This document shows positions 20,795-33,627 of a stretch of DNA of 64,000 nucleotides, in pieces. A model generated the notes under the pieces. That model saw only the letters and a list, made by a program, of their open reading frames with translations. It had not been told where the DNA came from and did not search any database. Where the stretch lies: assembly GCA_004154925.1 (NCBI GenBank), contig QJNS01000033.1, forward strand, positions 1 to 64,000, in the 5' to 3' direction. The first letter of the stretch is position 1. Every line of letters begins with the position of its first letter. This DNA comes from Monosporascus cannonballus. Taxonomy: Eukaryota > Ascomycota > Sordariomycetes > Xylariales. Made by a program: the position numbers and the translations under genes.

Positions 20795-22667
20795 ATGGCT
20801 GAAGACAGAGCACCCACCGCTTCTTTGCATCCGCCTACGTTTGTCTATGAGCCACTTCTATCTTCTAGACATATCCGACTGATTACTTTATATCCGGGAC
20901 CATGGTCCTCCAATCTAAGATGTAGAGTCCAGCAAATCAATCTCGACGATCCCGATGGCTCCAATCCAATTCACGAAGCACTCTCATATACCTGGGGGGA
21001 TCCGAACCCATCTCACACACTGCTCTGCAACGATAGCCCCTTGAAGATTGGCAACAACCTCCACAGTGCCCTTTTGCACCTTCGATCAGATCAGTCTCCT
21101 AGGGTCCTGTGGATTGACGCCATCTGCATCAACCAGAATGATATCCCAGAGCGAAACGCTCAAATTCCCCTTATGTCCGAAATCTACTATGAAGCAGGTC
21201 GCGTAGTCATCTGGCTCGGGCGGTCGGATGAAACTACGCTTGATGGTATCTCCATGCTACAGGGTCTGGAACGAAGGTTGAACGAAGGCCGATCCCATGA
21301 GCCAAGCAAATTCGACTTCGAAGAGCCAGACTTCGAAATGGACGGGACATGGAACACAGAATCAGAGTTCTCACTACCTCTCAGGAATATCCTTCAACAG
21401 CCATGGTTCAGTCGCATGTGGGTGTTGCAAGAGTCGAGTTTAGCTCGTGCGGCAATGGTGCTGTGCGGGCACCATGTGATAACTTGGGAGACGCTCTTCA
21501 ACGCTTGCTTTTATCTGAACATCGCCCCCCCCAGGACCAAAAAATTACAATGATACCAGTATTGACGAGACTATGAATTTCGTCTGGGCGGAGCAGAGCA
21601 ACTTTGGACATGGCGACTTTCCATACAATCTACTAGATCGGTCTGGTTATCCCCCCCTTCTCCATCTACTTTCTTTAACAAATCAGTCCGCTGAATCTAC
21701 TGATCCGCGCGACAAAGTTTACGCACTGCTGGGAATAGCTCAAGAAGGTTTGGACGGAGAGCTAGCTCCAGGCTATTCCCTTTCATTGCAGGAGGTTTAT
21801 ATCAGGACGGCGAAAGCCCTCATACGATTGACTGGCTCCATTAGGATACTTTCTCTCGCCGAGCACAAGAAATCTCTGGGTGATGTGGTGCTACCTTCAT
21901 GGGTTCCAGATTGGCGTCGTCGAGGTGAAACGCTCCTTGAGACAAAGAGTCCATTGGGGTTTGATCCCGGCTACGGTGCTTTCTACAGTGCAGCCGGGAA
22001 GACTCCTGCAATCATAAATAAGATGCCGCTCCCTGACCCTGGTGTCTTCCTCGCCGCAGGTTTCAGGCTCTCCACGATCTCGAAAGTGTGGTCGGTTCCA
22101 CCAGCACTGGAGCTACTTGAGAGAGTACCTTGTACGCTCAGCCAAGGTTGGAAATACATTGTGGCCTGTCCGGAATTCCTGGAGGACGACTCTGAGCCGG
22201 AACACGACTTAGCCGAGACACATCACCAGCACTACACTTTCCCAAGCGCTCCAGCTGGCGAAGAAGCCAAAGACGAAACACTTGCAGAAGCCTACGGAAG
22301 TACGCTCTGTGCAGAACTGTTGTACTTCTCCCCTCGCATCAACGATCTTTATCGTCGACTTTACTTTCCAACCATGTACCTACGTTTGCAACAGGTCACC
22401 AGAGAGGATGTGGCAGATCCGGAATGGATGAAGGCTATGGAGGTTGCGGCTGGATTTGATTGGATAAGACATGTTAATAGAATCATGGTAAAGAGGAAAG
22501 CCTTCCGGACTATCGATGGGATGATGGGAGTGTGTCCTGACACTGCTCAAGCAGGCGATGAAGTGGTTATTCTCCCTGGGGGTGATGTGCCTCTAATTCT
22601 GAGACATACCACAAGCAGTGAGCGGGGGCTTGATAGAAGAGAAGAAAGTAGTGGAAATGGAGCTTGA
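20738..22667 (+). pseudogene. HET-domain (heterokaryon incompatibility) protein, frameshifted
   Basis: The first frame carries a full HET domain start: EALSYTWGDP, then VLWIDAICINQND and SEIYYEAGRVVIWLG, then PWFSRMWVLQE and CGHHVITWETL. It stops at about 21553. The continuation (FVWAEQSNFG, then STDPRDKVYALLGIA, SWVPDWR and a C-terminal block resembling the usual AQ-GDEVVILPGG-VPLILR) is in the next frame. The break lies between a run of eight C (21525-21532) and a run of six A (21539-21544), so one extra base in either would explain it. No intron fits without removing conserved residues. ATG at 20795 is a likely alternative start. The usual YVHGIMDGE-like end is missing, so the C-terminus is also short. 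HET proteins mediate non-self recognition and cell death; this copy is probably inactive unless the run is a sequencing error. Confidence 0.75.
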
Positions 22668-24012
22668 TAGGCGAAAGCTATGTGCATGGCATGATGGATG
22701 GAGAAGCATTGAAGCCATCAGAAGATGGCTCAATCCAGCTACGGGAATTCAGAATAGTCTAAGACAAGAAGTAGGGCGTGGAGGCTGCAAAATAACATAA
22801 ACTTTAAAGCAACCGCGGGGTATATAAGCGAGTGTATATCCAAAAAGGGGGTCAATGATTAATAATGACTCGTATGTACTGAGGGTAAATACTGTTGTTC
22901 TCACACTCCATGATAAAATAATGATATAAGAAGATATAATTCCGCACGGGGACGAACGTCGTCGCTCTCGCTGATCAGGGCCGCGACCCTGATAAGATCC
23001 TGAACAGGTACCGGGGTTGCCCTTCCCGTTAAAACAGTGTGCAAGTCGCAAGGTTGAGCCGCAACAAGTGAGGAGCGAGAGGCGGACCAATAGTAAAAAT
23101 TTTCGCCGCATTAGCCGTAATCCCCTAACGCAAAGCAACCGACTCGCAATATGCACCCCCATCCCCGCCTGGACGCCGTCTCCTCCCATGACATCATGGC
23201 CACGGCCCCCCGCTTGACCGCCTGGGTGGACGAAACGGCTGCGATCGTATTGGACGGGCGCCCTTTCCCCCGTCCCGATCCCCGCTGACTCGGCCGTTCA
23301 TAACCGCGGGAGACTCACAGGAACGTACGTACCCCTGTCTGTCAACCCACCCGCCGCTGTTCACCAATGGCGGACGGGTATTGCTCGAAAAAAGCATTCC
23401 TGACAGCATGCCGGCCTGAGTAGAGCCTCCTTGGCGGCACGTTAGCGGCTAAGCTAAGGACTGCGGTCCCGACATCAACAGGGAAGAACTTCGGTTGTCA
23501 AAATCGTCATGGACTTGCCATCACTCGCATAAAGACGAAGATGCTGCTTCGAGAATACCTACGGCAGATATACGAATTAGGCAAGTGTGAAATACCGTGG
23601 CGGGCCATTCGCCCAAGGTGGGCGAACGGAGGACAATGTGGTCGGTTCATGGCCTACGGTGCGTTACCGACCGGGACAGCGGCGAAGGCGGACTCCACTC
23701 AGGTCGGCACGGAGACCCTGGCGACGGGGCATATGGCATGAGAGACCACTCCGCTAGGCGAATAGCTGATCCTACCCATTACTCGCGTACGTAAAGTCAA
23801 CAGAGATTTGCGGCATAATATTAGCGACCCCTCTTCCCCATCTTTCGCCTGTCGTTCTTTCTTTCCAGTTCTCCTCATCCAATCCAGTCCGAGAAGGTAA
23901 AGAGACGCCCAGGTTCGAGCGGCGTTAGGAACAGAAACGATATCGCGGATATCTTATGCGGGACGTACAGTCGTGACCATACAAATAGCCGCCAACCCTC
24001 AGCACCGCCACC
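22668..24012. other. Intergenic, nothing coding seen
   Basis: No supported gene. TATATAAG near 22820 is a promoter-like word without a matching gene. The last ~200 bp (pyrimidine-rich near 23830-23880) probably belong to the promoter/5' UTR of the transporter at 24013. Confidence 0.45.
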
Positions 24013-26168
24013 ATGCAGTTCTTCTTGAACCCTTTCAAGAAGGAGAACGACTTCGACGTCTCCGACGTGTTGATACCGCTAGAGGAAGCGGTCCACCGTG
24101 GCGAGGGCGGCGATGGTCCGCTCACCATGAAGATGCTCAAAGACGAGATCGAGAGCGATCTCCAAGCCGGCGGTGTCAGCACCGCCTACGACCGTATGTA
24201 GCTCCGCATGCGATAGTGTGGCCGCGGCGCGATCCACCCGGCGGCTAGTTGAATGCGCCCCTGCTGACTCCAGAGCCTATAGAGAAGTCCAAGGTCATCA
24301 ACAAGGCCATCCAGGACATAGGTATGGGCCGCTATCAGTGGGAACTGTTCGTGCTCTGCGGGTTTGGCTGGCTCGCGGATAAGTAAGTGTGCCACAAGCT
24401 AGTCGTCCCGAGGTCGAAGGGGGGTGCGCTAACCCGGACTTCGCTAGTCTTTGGCTCCAAGGGGTTGCTCTTACGTTGACGCCTATGGCAAATGAATTTG
24501 GCATTTCCACCAATGACATCCGCTATACGACGCTTTCGCTGTTCACGGGTCTCTGCATCGGCGCCTCGTTCTGGGGAACCGCCTCTGATATCATCGGTCG
24601 GAGGCTTGCCTTCAACTCTACCCTGTTTCTCGCGGGCGCCTTCGGGCTTGCCGCTGGTGGCGGCCCCAACTGGATTGGCACTTGTGCCTTGTACGCCTGC
24701 GTTGGCTTGGGTGTGGGCGGCAATCTCCCTGTTGATGGGGCTCTGTTCCTAGAGTTTCTGCCCTTTGCGAGCGGGAACTTATTGGTATGCCACGCAGTGA
24801 ACTGCTAAGGAGAAGCCTGAGGAACTTTCAAGCTAATGCGCGATGGCATATAGACGCTCCTTTCCGTCTGGTGGCCTGTTGGGCAATTAATCTCTTCGCT
24901 GGGTAAGCTTCCGCCCTATCCAGGAAATTGTGCCAATTTCAATGCCGGTACTAACGCGACGTTTGCAGTCGCCTGGGCCTTCATCCCCAACTACTCATGT
25001 CCCGAAAGCGGCGACGGGTCCGTCTCTTGCAACCTCACCGGCGGCCAGCAGCCTTGCTGCTCGAGAGAAAACAACATGGGCTGGCGCTATTTCATCATCA
25101 CCATCGGCGCCTTCACCTTCGTCATGTTCATCCTCCGGTTCTTCTTCTTCCACCTCTACGAGTCTCCCAAATTCCTGCTCTCTCGCGGTCGGCAGGACGA
25201 GGCTATCGAGGTCGTGTACGGCATTGCGCACAAGAACGGCGCCCGGACTTGGCTTACCGCTGACATCCTGGACAAGATAGGAGGCAATTCCGAAGTCGTC
25301 CAGGACGAGAAGTTGAGCACTGTGGAGATCGTGAAGAGGAGTCTCGGCAAGTTCTCGACCGACAGGATTGGCCCCCTATTCCGCGGAAAGAGATTGGCTA
25401 TCGCGACGGTCCTGCTCTGGTTCACGTGGTCCACTATCGGCATGGGCTACCCCCTCTTCAATGCCTTCTTGCCTCAGTACCTCGAGAACTCAGGCTCCGA
25501 TCAGCCTACATCCACGAATATCGTGTACCGCAACTACGCCATCACGAGTATCGTAGGAGTACCCGGAAGCATCCTTGCCTGCTACACGTAAGTCGCCGAC
25601 AATATCACCGTCGCTGAGCCTGTCTACAAACATCGCGGGGCAAAGCTAACGCGAACGTCCACAGTGTTGAGATGAAGTATATCGGCCGCAAAGGAACCAT
25701 GGCCATCGCCACCGCTATCTCGGGCATGTTCCTATTCCTGTTCACGACGAGCGGTAACCCCGATGTGCAACTCGTGTTCTCGAGCTTAGAAGCGTTGTTC
25801 CAGAACATCATGTACGGCGTGCTCTACGCGTACACCCCAGAAGTCTTCCCCGCCCCCAACCGGGGCACTGGTACTGGTACGTTCGCCAAGGTTCTTCTAT
25901 CATCTGCATGTCAAAAGCGAATCGGCACAGATGAGAAATGCAACTGTGAAAGAGAAGCGTTGGTTGCAAGGGTACGAGGCTAACCGGGAAAACAGGTATC
26001 TCGAGTTTCCTGAACAGAATTGCCGGGCTCTGTGCACCGATCGTCGCCGTACAAGCCGGGGCAGCAGACCCGCTCGCCCCCATCTACGCATCCGGGGGCC
26101 TCTTCATGGCCGCGTTCGTGGCCATGGTGCTGCTCCCCATCGAGACTAGGGGAAGACAGGTCTTATAA
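24013..26168 (+). CDS. MFS transporter, SV2/SVOP-like fungal family
   Basis: Seven exons: 24013-24193, 24274-24382, 24448-24784, 24854-24902, 24969-25587, 25665-25876 and 25996-26168, giving 559 aa with every junction in frame. The N-terminal ~90 residues are cytosolic and end in GMGRYQWELFVLCGFGWLAD, the start of helix 1 and a strong family marker. SDIIGRR is the MFS loop 2-3 motif; ESPKFLLSRGRQDEA is the typical end of helix 6; the end carries LLPIETRGRQVL. An extracellular loop has four cysteines (NYSCPESG, VSCNLTGGQQPCC) and a likely N-glycosylation site. Members are annotated as organic-solute or sugar carriers; the substrate here is unknown. Confidence 0.88.
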
Positions 26169-27504
26169 GGAGCCAATCGTCCCGAGCCCTAGATGATGTT
26201 ACTCCTCTTATTATTCGACTCGTAGCCCGAGATGGCTTAACTTGCCGGTCGACGAAGGGGCACTAGACAGCGCCGTACCTCTGGACTGGACAACAGTGTA
26301 TGTGCACCGCCGGGTTTTGCCGTATGCTGAACCCGCCACAGACCAGTACCTACTGACCTCGAGCTCGACGCGATCGCCCGCGACACCCCATTCCATTCGC
26401 GGCGAATAGAGATCACTCCTAGCCCACAATAGCGCCATTCCCCCCAACGATGACTTCCGCCTCGACGCCAAGCCCTAAATTGGAGATGCCACGTCAAACG
26501 ATTCAAGAAGGCCCTGGGATGCATCGCGCCGAAAATCGTTCCCCCCCGGGTTCATGGTGTTGACTATGGACACCCGTCTCAAGTATGTAGGTAACTGGTC
26601 CGCCGCGCCGAAGCCCTGATCGGCTCTAGGTAACAGAATATTATGTTGTGGATGCTCATGAGGACTGCTACGCCGGGAAGGAGACTCAGTTCTAAATGTC
26701 TTGTGACAGGAGTTAACCACCAGATAGCGAGATTAGGATACTTCAACGCCAAATGAAAATGAAAATACATACGAACAGCAAGGAATGGCGTGGAACATTC
26801 TAAGGAAATTCCGCTTTTTCAGTGCGTGTCGTGATTTGGGACAAATACTGCGATGGTCTTGCCGTCCCCGGAAATGCCCTGTTACCTAATATGGGCTCTG
26901 AGTGCTGGGCGGTGCAAAACCTAGAGACACTGCCACATGAAGTAATAATAAAGGCGTCACTAAGCTGCTATTTCCGAGCATCGTGAACCTCCATATAACT
27001 CGACTTCCACATTGGATGTCCGTAGCTTATGATTACACACCTCTACATACGCTACATACGCGGAGGTGTCGATCGATCAGTTACACACCTATTCTAGCCC
27101 CTATCTCAAAGGGGCCGGACACTTCGGTCAAAGACGGCAAGACATGGTTGGGCCTCGAAGGCATCCCGCATTACTCTGGAGAAAGTCAACATACACTCGT
27201 ATCTGTCATGATGGCTGTGATCCCCAGATGGCCGAAAAGTCTGTGTCCAGTCGCACTAGTCATCACATGTCAGTTTCAGCACTAGAAGCGTCTCTAGGTT
27301 TGAGCGAGATCTATTATTGAAATTTCGGCTTCTTGATCAGTCCATGTTGCCGTCATTACCTTTAGAAACATTGTAAGCAATCTTCAGTGAACCTAGCACA
27401 TCTCCTCAGCACCACATTCCCGCCTCTCTAAATTACCCTGCACTGAAAGCTAGCAGCATCGATGCATCTCTTATGCTAGCTTTACAATCATCTCCACCAT
27501 CATC
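26169..27504. other. Intergenic between convergent genes
   Basis: No supported gene; it holds the 3' ends of the MFS gene and of MER3. No notable repeat or motif seen. Confidence 0.45.
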
Positions 27505-30500
27505 CTAGTCTACGAATCTAATTGAGTCACAACGAAGAGATTCAATGAGTTGGGGGTCAAACTCGGACAACCAAGCAGGATCATTCTGCCCTGGTTGCGT
27601 TGATGTTGTATGCTCAGGATCCATGTCGACGGGGTCTGAGTCAAAGAACAACGGCTGGTCTTCATGGTCTGTTGATGGCATAAGCCCGCCCAGAGTGTCC
27701 CTGGCGTCCAGACCATCGTGGCTCGGCATGTCTACGTCCGCTGTAGATGGGCGTGACACTTGCGTGACTGTGGCGTTAGGTCCGGGGATTGATGAGTCTG
27801 AACCCGCATTCGCGTTCTGACCGTCACTGCTAGCTGAAGGGACATCTAGTCGCTGAGATGCCCTTTGTAACTCATCCACGGTGGTAAAGCTGAGATTCGG
27901 CTCCTAACCATAATCCATGCTTTCCTTTAAGGTGTAAAAGGTGCCCGGGTACAATGTCTCGTCATTTCCCGTCGTTCGCTGTGACGACTCAGCTTCGCGG
28001 TTCCCAGTCAGCCCAATAAGCTGGTCAATATCCGGGAATTCCTCGTCATCTGCGAGGCTGTCACCGTCATAATGCGTGTCATCATTTCCGTAATTTGCGG
28101 CCAAAGTATCAACGACACTTCCAACTGGATCACTGGAATGCGCTCCCTCACGCCTCGGTACCTTGTTCTTGTAACTCTTCGTCAGTCTTGCCGGATTGGT
28201 GGTATCCCCCTGGGACTTGCGATGAAGTTTCAGTAACCTCTCTCTTCCTTTCTTCGTCTCCTCCGTGGTAAGCTTCTTATCGGCATTGGATGATTCGCTG
28301 ACACCGTCATTGTCGGATTCAATGGACAGATCAATACAGTCAATATCGCGAGACAAATCCACGATCGGGGTCACGCAGATAGTCGTCCCCCTTTTTCTCG
28401 AAGAACTAGAAACAGGTGTATCCCCAATCGAGCGCGTTCTCTTCAAGCTGGATCGGATAGGATTCGCATATTCCGTTTGAGACTTAGATTGGCTCGGCCG
28501 ACGTTCGGCTTGGAAACCGGAATCCCCACCGCCGTTAGTGGCGTTGGACTTAGATTTTGCATGTCCAACGTCTTTGGCTAGGATGTGTTTAGCAGTTGTG
28601 CCGCGGTGCATCTCGTGTCGAGTTTTCGGAACGTCTACTGGGTGATCCTCGTCGGAATCCTCTTCGCCTGCCTCCTTCGTCTTCTTGCGTTGCGGTGGAC
28701 GCCGTGGCTTGTCGACCCCCTCATGACAGCACTTGTGCGAACAAGGCTTCCCAGATTTTGTAGGTGCCCCATTCCGACAGTGGTGATGGCACATCCACTT
28801 CCCGTTCTCCATCTTTGGTGGTTCCGCTGCCGGTGGAAAAGGCTCTTGGGACAAGAGGTCATCGATGAAAGGGTATTCATCATCTACAGCGTCCACAGTG
28901 CGGGCATTCTCACTGGATTGAACACGGCCATCATCGAGAACAGCAGAGTCCATGGCATCCAGCATGTCCGCATCGTCAACATCTTCAAGGTCCAGATCAT
29001 CGTCCAATAAGTCAACTTTTGGTAGCTCGCGGCGTGGCCGGGGAACACGGATAGTATTGAGCGCCGAGGCGGGGATTTGGGGTTCCAACCTCTTTGTGAC
29101 CTGTGTCCCGACTATTTCTTCGCAACTAAAGTAGCACGATATAACTTGGTTTGGACCGCTGAGCGCCACAGGAAACCGTAGCTCCAGACCTTGGGCCGGA
29201 TCGAGCTTCTTGATGTTTCCGCGCCAGAAGTAGGCCAGGCTTCCGTCGGAAACCTCCGCCATGAATGTCACGGCGGGGGCTTTGTCATTCCAGCTTGGCG
29301 CGCGCTTGGTATTGCAGTGGCCAAGGCTAGCTTTTACCATAACCGAGGTGCTATTCTGGGAACCAGACTGCCGTCGTAGCGAATCCATCATTTCCACTCC
29401 AAGAGTAAGGCGGGGGAAGCTGTCGAGGGTCTTCAGGAGGTTCTTCCCGTACGGTGGGTTGCGGCTTGCTATTCTTTCGATCTCGAGGAAGTCTTTGTCT
29501 GCTATGCCGAGGACAGTACGTACGCCATGGCCAACCCATCTCCGTACCGCAACTGGACCGAAGCCTGGGATTTGGCTCAGTTGTGTTGGCTTATTTTCCC
29601 ATGAGTTAGCCGCAATGGCGCGAGCGAGCTCAAGACCAACTCGAGTACCGACACCGTCCCCATCGTATGCTTTGCAATCGACAACACAACGTACGAGGCG
29701 GTTTAGTCGGTCGAATATGGCAGCCTTCTCACAGGCGATCTGTCTCTTCAAGTGACCAAACTCCTTGTCATTTGGCAATTCCACCCCACCAAGGTAGACT
29801 TGAACCATCAGAGAAACCTTGTGCCATGTCTGAGTCAGAGTCTCCCTGATCGGATGAAGAATGAATGAGGACTGGTTAAGCGTCCGGAACAGAGCTCTCT
29901 CGGCAGGCTTAAACCTGAATTCCCTGAATTCTTCCGCCTTCGAGAGGGTGGTAAGCTAATACACAGGTTAGACCGTCCATGAAGAGCTAATGCTTCCCAG
30001 ACTTACCATTTCTTCTAGGCTCACACCACGGGGAATTGTCAAGAGTAGCTTCATCGTTTCGAATCGCACCATATATCGGGACATGGCGTTACCGTACTCG
30101 GTGCAGCCGAACGGCGCTTGGGTGATGAGGCCATATTGTTGCAGATTCTTGATGTCACGCTCACACCATTCTTCCATCCGTTCATCTGCACCAGCAGCGT
30201 TAAGGACATCTTCAGCACCGTAGCAGCCTGGTTCTTGGCGCATGCGGACACTAAGAAAAGTACCACCAATCCATTTCTTCGCTGTAGCGATATCTTGGAT
30301 GGCACCGAGGCCAATCTCAGAGTTCAAGTGTTCTATCAGGTTCCGGTGAAGGGTGCTCTCGACAGTCTGCTCGCCTTTGATCACCGTGTTGTATCGGTTG
30401 ACCTTCTCTCTTCTCGTCATGATAATGGCAACAGCGTTCTTGTCAAACTGGGGACGGCCGGCGCGCCCAAGCATTTGCGTAACCTCTAGATCCGAGTATT

Positions 30501-32524
30501 CTTGTAGCTCGCCATCAGAGTAGCCCACGGTGCCCTTCAGTACCACGGTATGGCATGGGAGGTTGACGCCGACAGCCAACGTTGAAGTGCAGCATATAAC
30601 ATGAAGCTGTCCACTGAGGTAGTGTTGTTCGACAGATACCCTGTCTTCCAAGTCGAGCCCTGCATGATGAAATGCAACACCATAACGGACGATCTCTTGC
30701 AGATCGCTGCTGATGACGGGGATTCTGTTCGAAGGTGCGGGCCAGGCCTTGTCTGCAGAATTGCAGGCCAGCCACCATTCCGCTAGGACCTTTGCTGTGC
30801 TCTCGCAAGACTTTCGCGTGAAGCAGAAGACCATGATAGGTTTCTTCTCTGAGTGCTTGCTGAGCAGCAGATTCAACTTTCCATCAAGCGACTTGTCGAA
30901 GACGAACTCGTTTGGTGAGCCGTCGTATCCGTACACGTACTTCTGCAGTTTGACTGGTCGCATTTCTTCGCCAAAAGCTTCATATTTCGCAGGCTCATGC
31001 TGGTTGGTCGCATCCCGACCAAGCCACTTGGCGATGTCCTGAATGTTGGGGACGGTGGCGCTTAGCGCGACGAAGCGGACGTCGGCCCTAATGGTTTTCA
31101 TGCGCGAGACGACCGCCTCCAATGTTGCGCCCCTGACATCGTTGAGGATATGAACCTCGTCGATCAGGACGAGACGGACCATATCCAAGAGCTTTCGGTG
31201 ATCCGACCACTTCCTCGTGACGGAGTCCCATTTCTCAGGAGTGGTGACGATGATAGAGGCACTACCGACGAGGCGAGCCTGGGCTTGTGTGGTATCGCCA
31301 GTTAGTTCGATGCAGCGCAGATTCATGTGGCTAAACTTCTTCTCCCAATCTCGAGCTCGCTCGGTGCAAAGTGCCTTGGTGGGCGCTTGATACACAATCT
31401 TGAACCTCTCACCACCAGGGCTGCCGACGAGCTTGCAGATGGCCAACTCTAAGATGGCCGTCTTGCCCGAGCCAGTGGGCGCCGATACGACGAGATTCTC
31501 GTTAGTGCCGTATACCAGGGGAAAGCATTTGGACTGGACGGCGTTGAAGAGTTGGTAGGGGAATATAGCACGAAAGCGGTCGGGCAGAGCCTGGCGTGGT
31601 TCGACTAGCTGAGTGTTATTGATGATCGGGGGGACATTGCGGGCATGATCAAGATCTAGCTGGAGTTTGTCACCCCATGCTTGTGATGCAGGAGGCCGCG
31701 TTGCCTTCTGAGGCTGTCTTCCGAGGCTGAGTCTCATGGAAGGGCTCGAATTGCCGAGTTCGGATGGAGAGGACTGGGTTATCGAGGAGCCCCTGGGCGG
31801 TGTTTTGTTTGAAGCTGCGGATGAAGTTAGTAAGACAAATTTGGCGACAGGGGGGCAGAAGGACCAACGTTTATGGTATGGGGGCGTGGCCAACTGGGCA
31901 CTAGGCTGAAGCTCCTTGGCGTTCTGCGAACCATCCCGTCCGAATATGGGTTGACTGGCCAGACTCGGGCGAAGTCTGTCGATATGGATGGGATTGGTCG
32001 TAAGCGGTGGCTGGTAGTCAGGGTCACGAGGAGCAAAGGGCCTGAAGTGGTGGCTGGCATCGCCAAGGACACGAGTAGGGCGGCTTAGGGGGTTGCTCAG
32101 GGATAGTGAAAGGCGTGGCTCGCGGCCGTCATGACGAGAAGCGGGATTGGAGCTAGAGCTGGGCAGATAGTCCAACGAGTTCGACTGTTGGGGCCGACCT
32201 AAGACTCGACGATCTGTGATTTAGTCAGCTGGGACTCCTGCTGAAGAACCAGTTCCCATAACCATATATGAATACAAGCTCACCGAAATCATCGAGGTCC
32301 CGGCCATCGACCTGATCCACATCGAAAGGGTTTAATATCTCGTCTCCTTGGATATTCAAATCTTCGAATGGAAGGAAACGAGGTCGCTGATAGTCACGAG
32401 CAGGGAACAGGTTGGCTGTATGATTGATGATGTTCTGGATATGCCTATCCTGACCAACTCTGTTTGGAAAGCCATAGATGTGGTGGCTGTTCTCGGCGCC
32501 GGCTTCGCTACTCTTGCCAGACAT
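27505..32524 (-). CDS. mer3: Meiotic DNA helicase MER3/HFM1, interrupted by an in-frame UAG near the 3' end
   Basis: Exons 32284-32524, 30007-32213 and 29955 onward, with introns of 70 and 51 bp. A further in-frame intron (31815-31868, 54 bp, TACTAAC branch) is likely. Motifs in order: APTGSGKT (about residue 308), DEVHIL (about 415), ALSATVPN, the CFTRKSCEST region, and QMLGRAGRPQFD. They are followed by the winged-helix and Sec63 parts and a C/H-rich knuckle (MCHHHC...SHKCCHEG, about 1190). This is the SF2 Ski2-like helicase that stabilises recombination intermediates for meiotic crossovers, in the nucleus. The first stop is UAG at 27904-27906 (1481 aa). The same frame then stays open for 132 codons to a UAA/UAG-class stop at 27505, ending in an acidic AWLSEFDPQLIESL-type tail. 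I annotate the longer span; see the finding for editing, readthrough or alternative splicing. Confidence 0.9.
27904..27906 (-). other. In-frame UAG in mer3, candidate recoded stop
   Basis: The codon lies in GGT-TAG-GAG within the helicase frame; both sides are open and look coding. A-to-I editing at the central A would make UGG (Trp). Confidence 0.5.
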
Positions 32525-33627
32525 CTTGTCCTTGACAAAATTTGACTGGGGCCAGAGTAGGGGTAGACGACGGCCGCCCGGACTACAACAACAGCGATAA
32601 CACTACTATTATGGGGGCCGGGACGATGTTCCGTAAAAAAAAAAATTGAATAAAAGACTGACGTTAGTTGCACCTCATTCAGGGGTAACGATGGAAGTGC
32701 AGTTACACTTGTCTCGAGAACATGTAAGTGAGTGGTTGGCCACAGGTAACAGGGAGGTATCGATGGTGAGGTTGAAGTGACGAGGAGAGGAGGGAAGCGG
32801 AAGAAGGAGGCCGCGTTTCAAGCTCTTCGACTAGCGTTCCAACTGTTGTTGCCTGCCATTGAGACGGAAGCATCATGAGAAGGCACGAGACGAGGCACTT
32901 CTACCCGGCTGCTCCTTCCGTAAAGCTACCTAGGTGCCCAAGTAGGCACAACAGCATCACCCGGTCACGTGCTGCTTTTAAGATGCCAAACTCTCCCGTC
33001 CGGGATTGGATGCAATTTAAGTCTATTGTAGTGGTTGAGTGGAGGGACAAGCTGAGTAGGTACCAATGATGACTCTCCACGAGAGCTTTATCCCTCTCAT
33101 TGCCAAAGTCTCTCTGAAGCAACTCGTGGAAGTCGGAGAAGGTGCGTGCGTACCTGGTTACGCATCAAGGGGTGATGGGGCCATCCTAGACACGGCAGTC
33201 AGTCTTGATCCCGCGTCGTCAAGATCCACTTCCGGTGCCTCGCGGAGACCCGACCGAACCGGAGAAGAGTGGTACGCAAACTATACACAAGATCTATTTC
33301 TCTCGAGAGGCCCGAGTTCGCACTCCCTGCTCTATTGTGTCTTCCAGGTCCCCTTGCAGATCTATGTTCTTAGCGCAGCTGCTCTTGCATCCGCCTGTAC
33401 ATATTCTGGTGTACACATGTAGCTACCAACGCCCTTTGCGATAGCCCAATATCCTGTACACGAAATCTTCCCCTATGTGTCGGGCCTCGCCCAATCTATA
33501 TACCGCCATATGTGTATCGAGCACTCCGACTCGGCTCGGCGCTTAGAGTGCCCGCGGATCGCAGCCACGTGTGGTTCAATGCGGAAGATAATGCTCCGAA
33601 TTTCGGTCCGTTATCCATACTCTGCGC
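32525..33627. other. Intergenic, mer3 upstream region
   Basis: No supported gene. An A10 run near 32634 lies in the probable 5' region of mer3. The part beyond 33400 is the 3' side of the transporter gene. No meiotic regulatory motif could be assigned with confidence. Confidence 0.4.

Noticed and set aside
27890..27952. A 63-nt intron removing the mer3 UAG
   Set aside because: Kept only as a rival explanation: in frame, but with a GTACCC donor and no CTAAC/CTGAC branch site.
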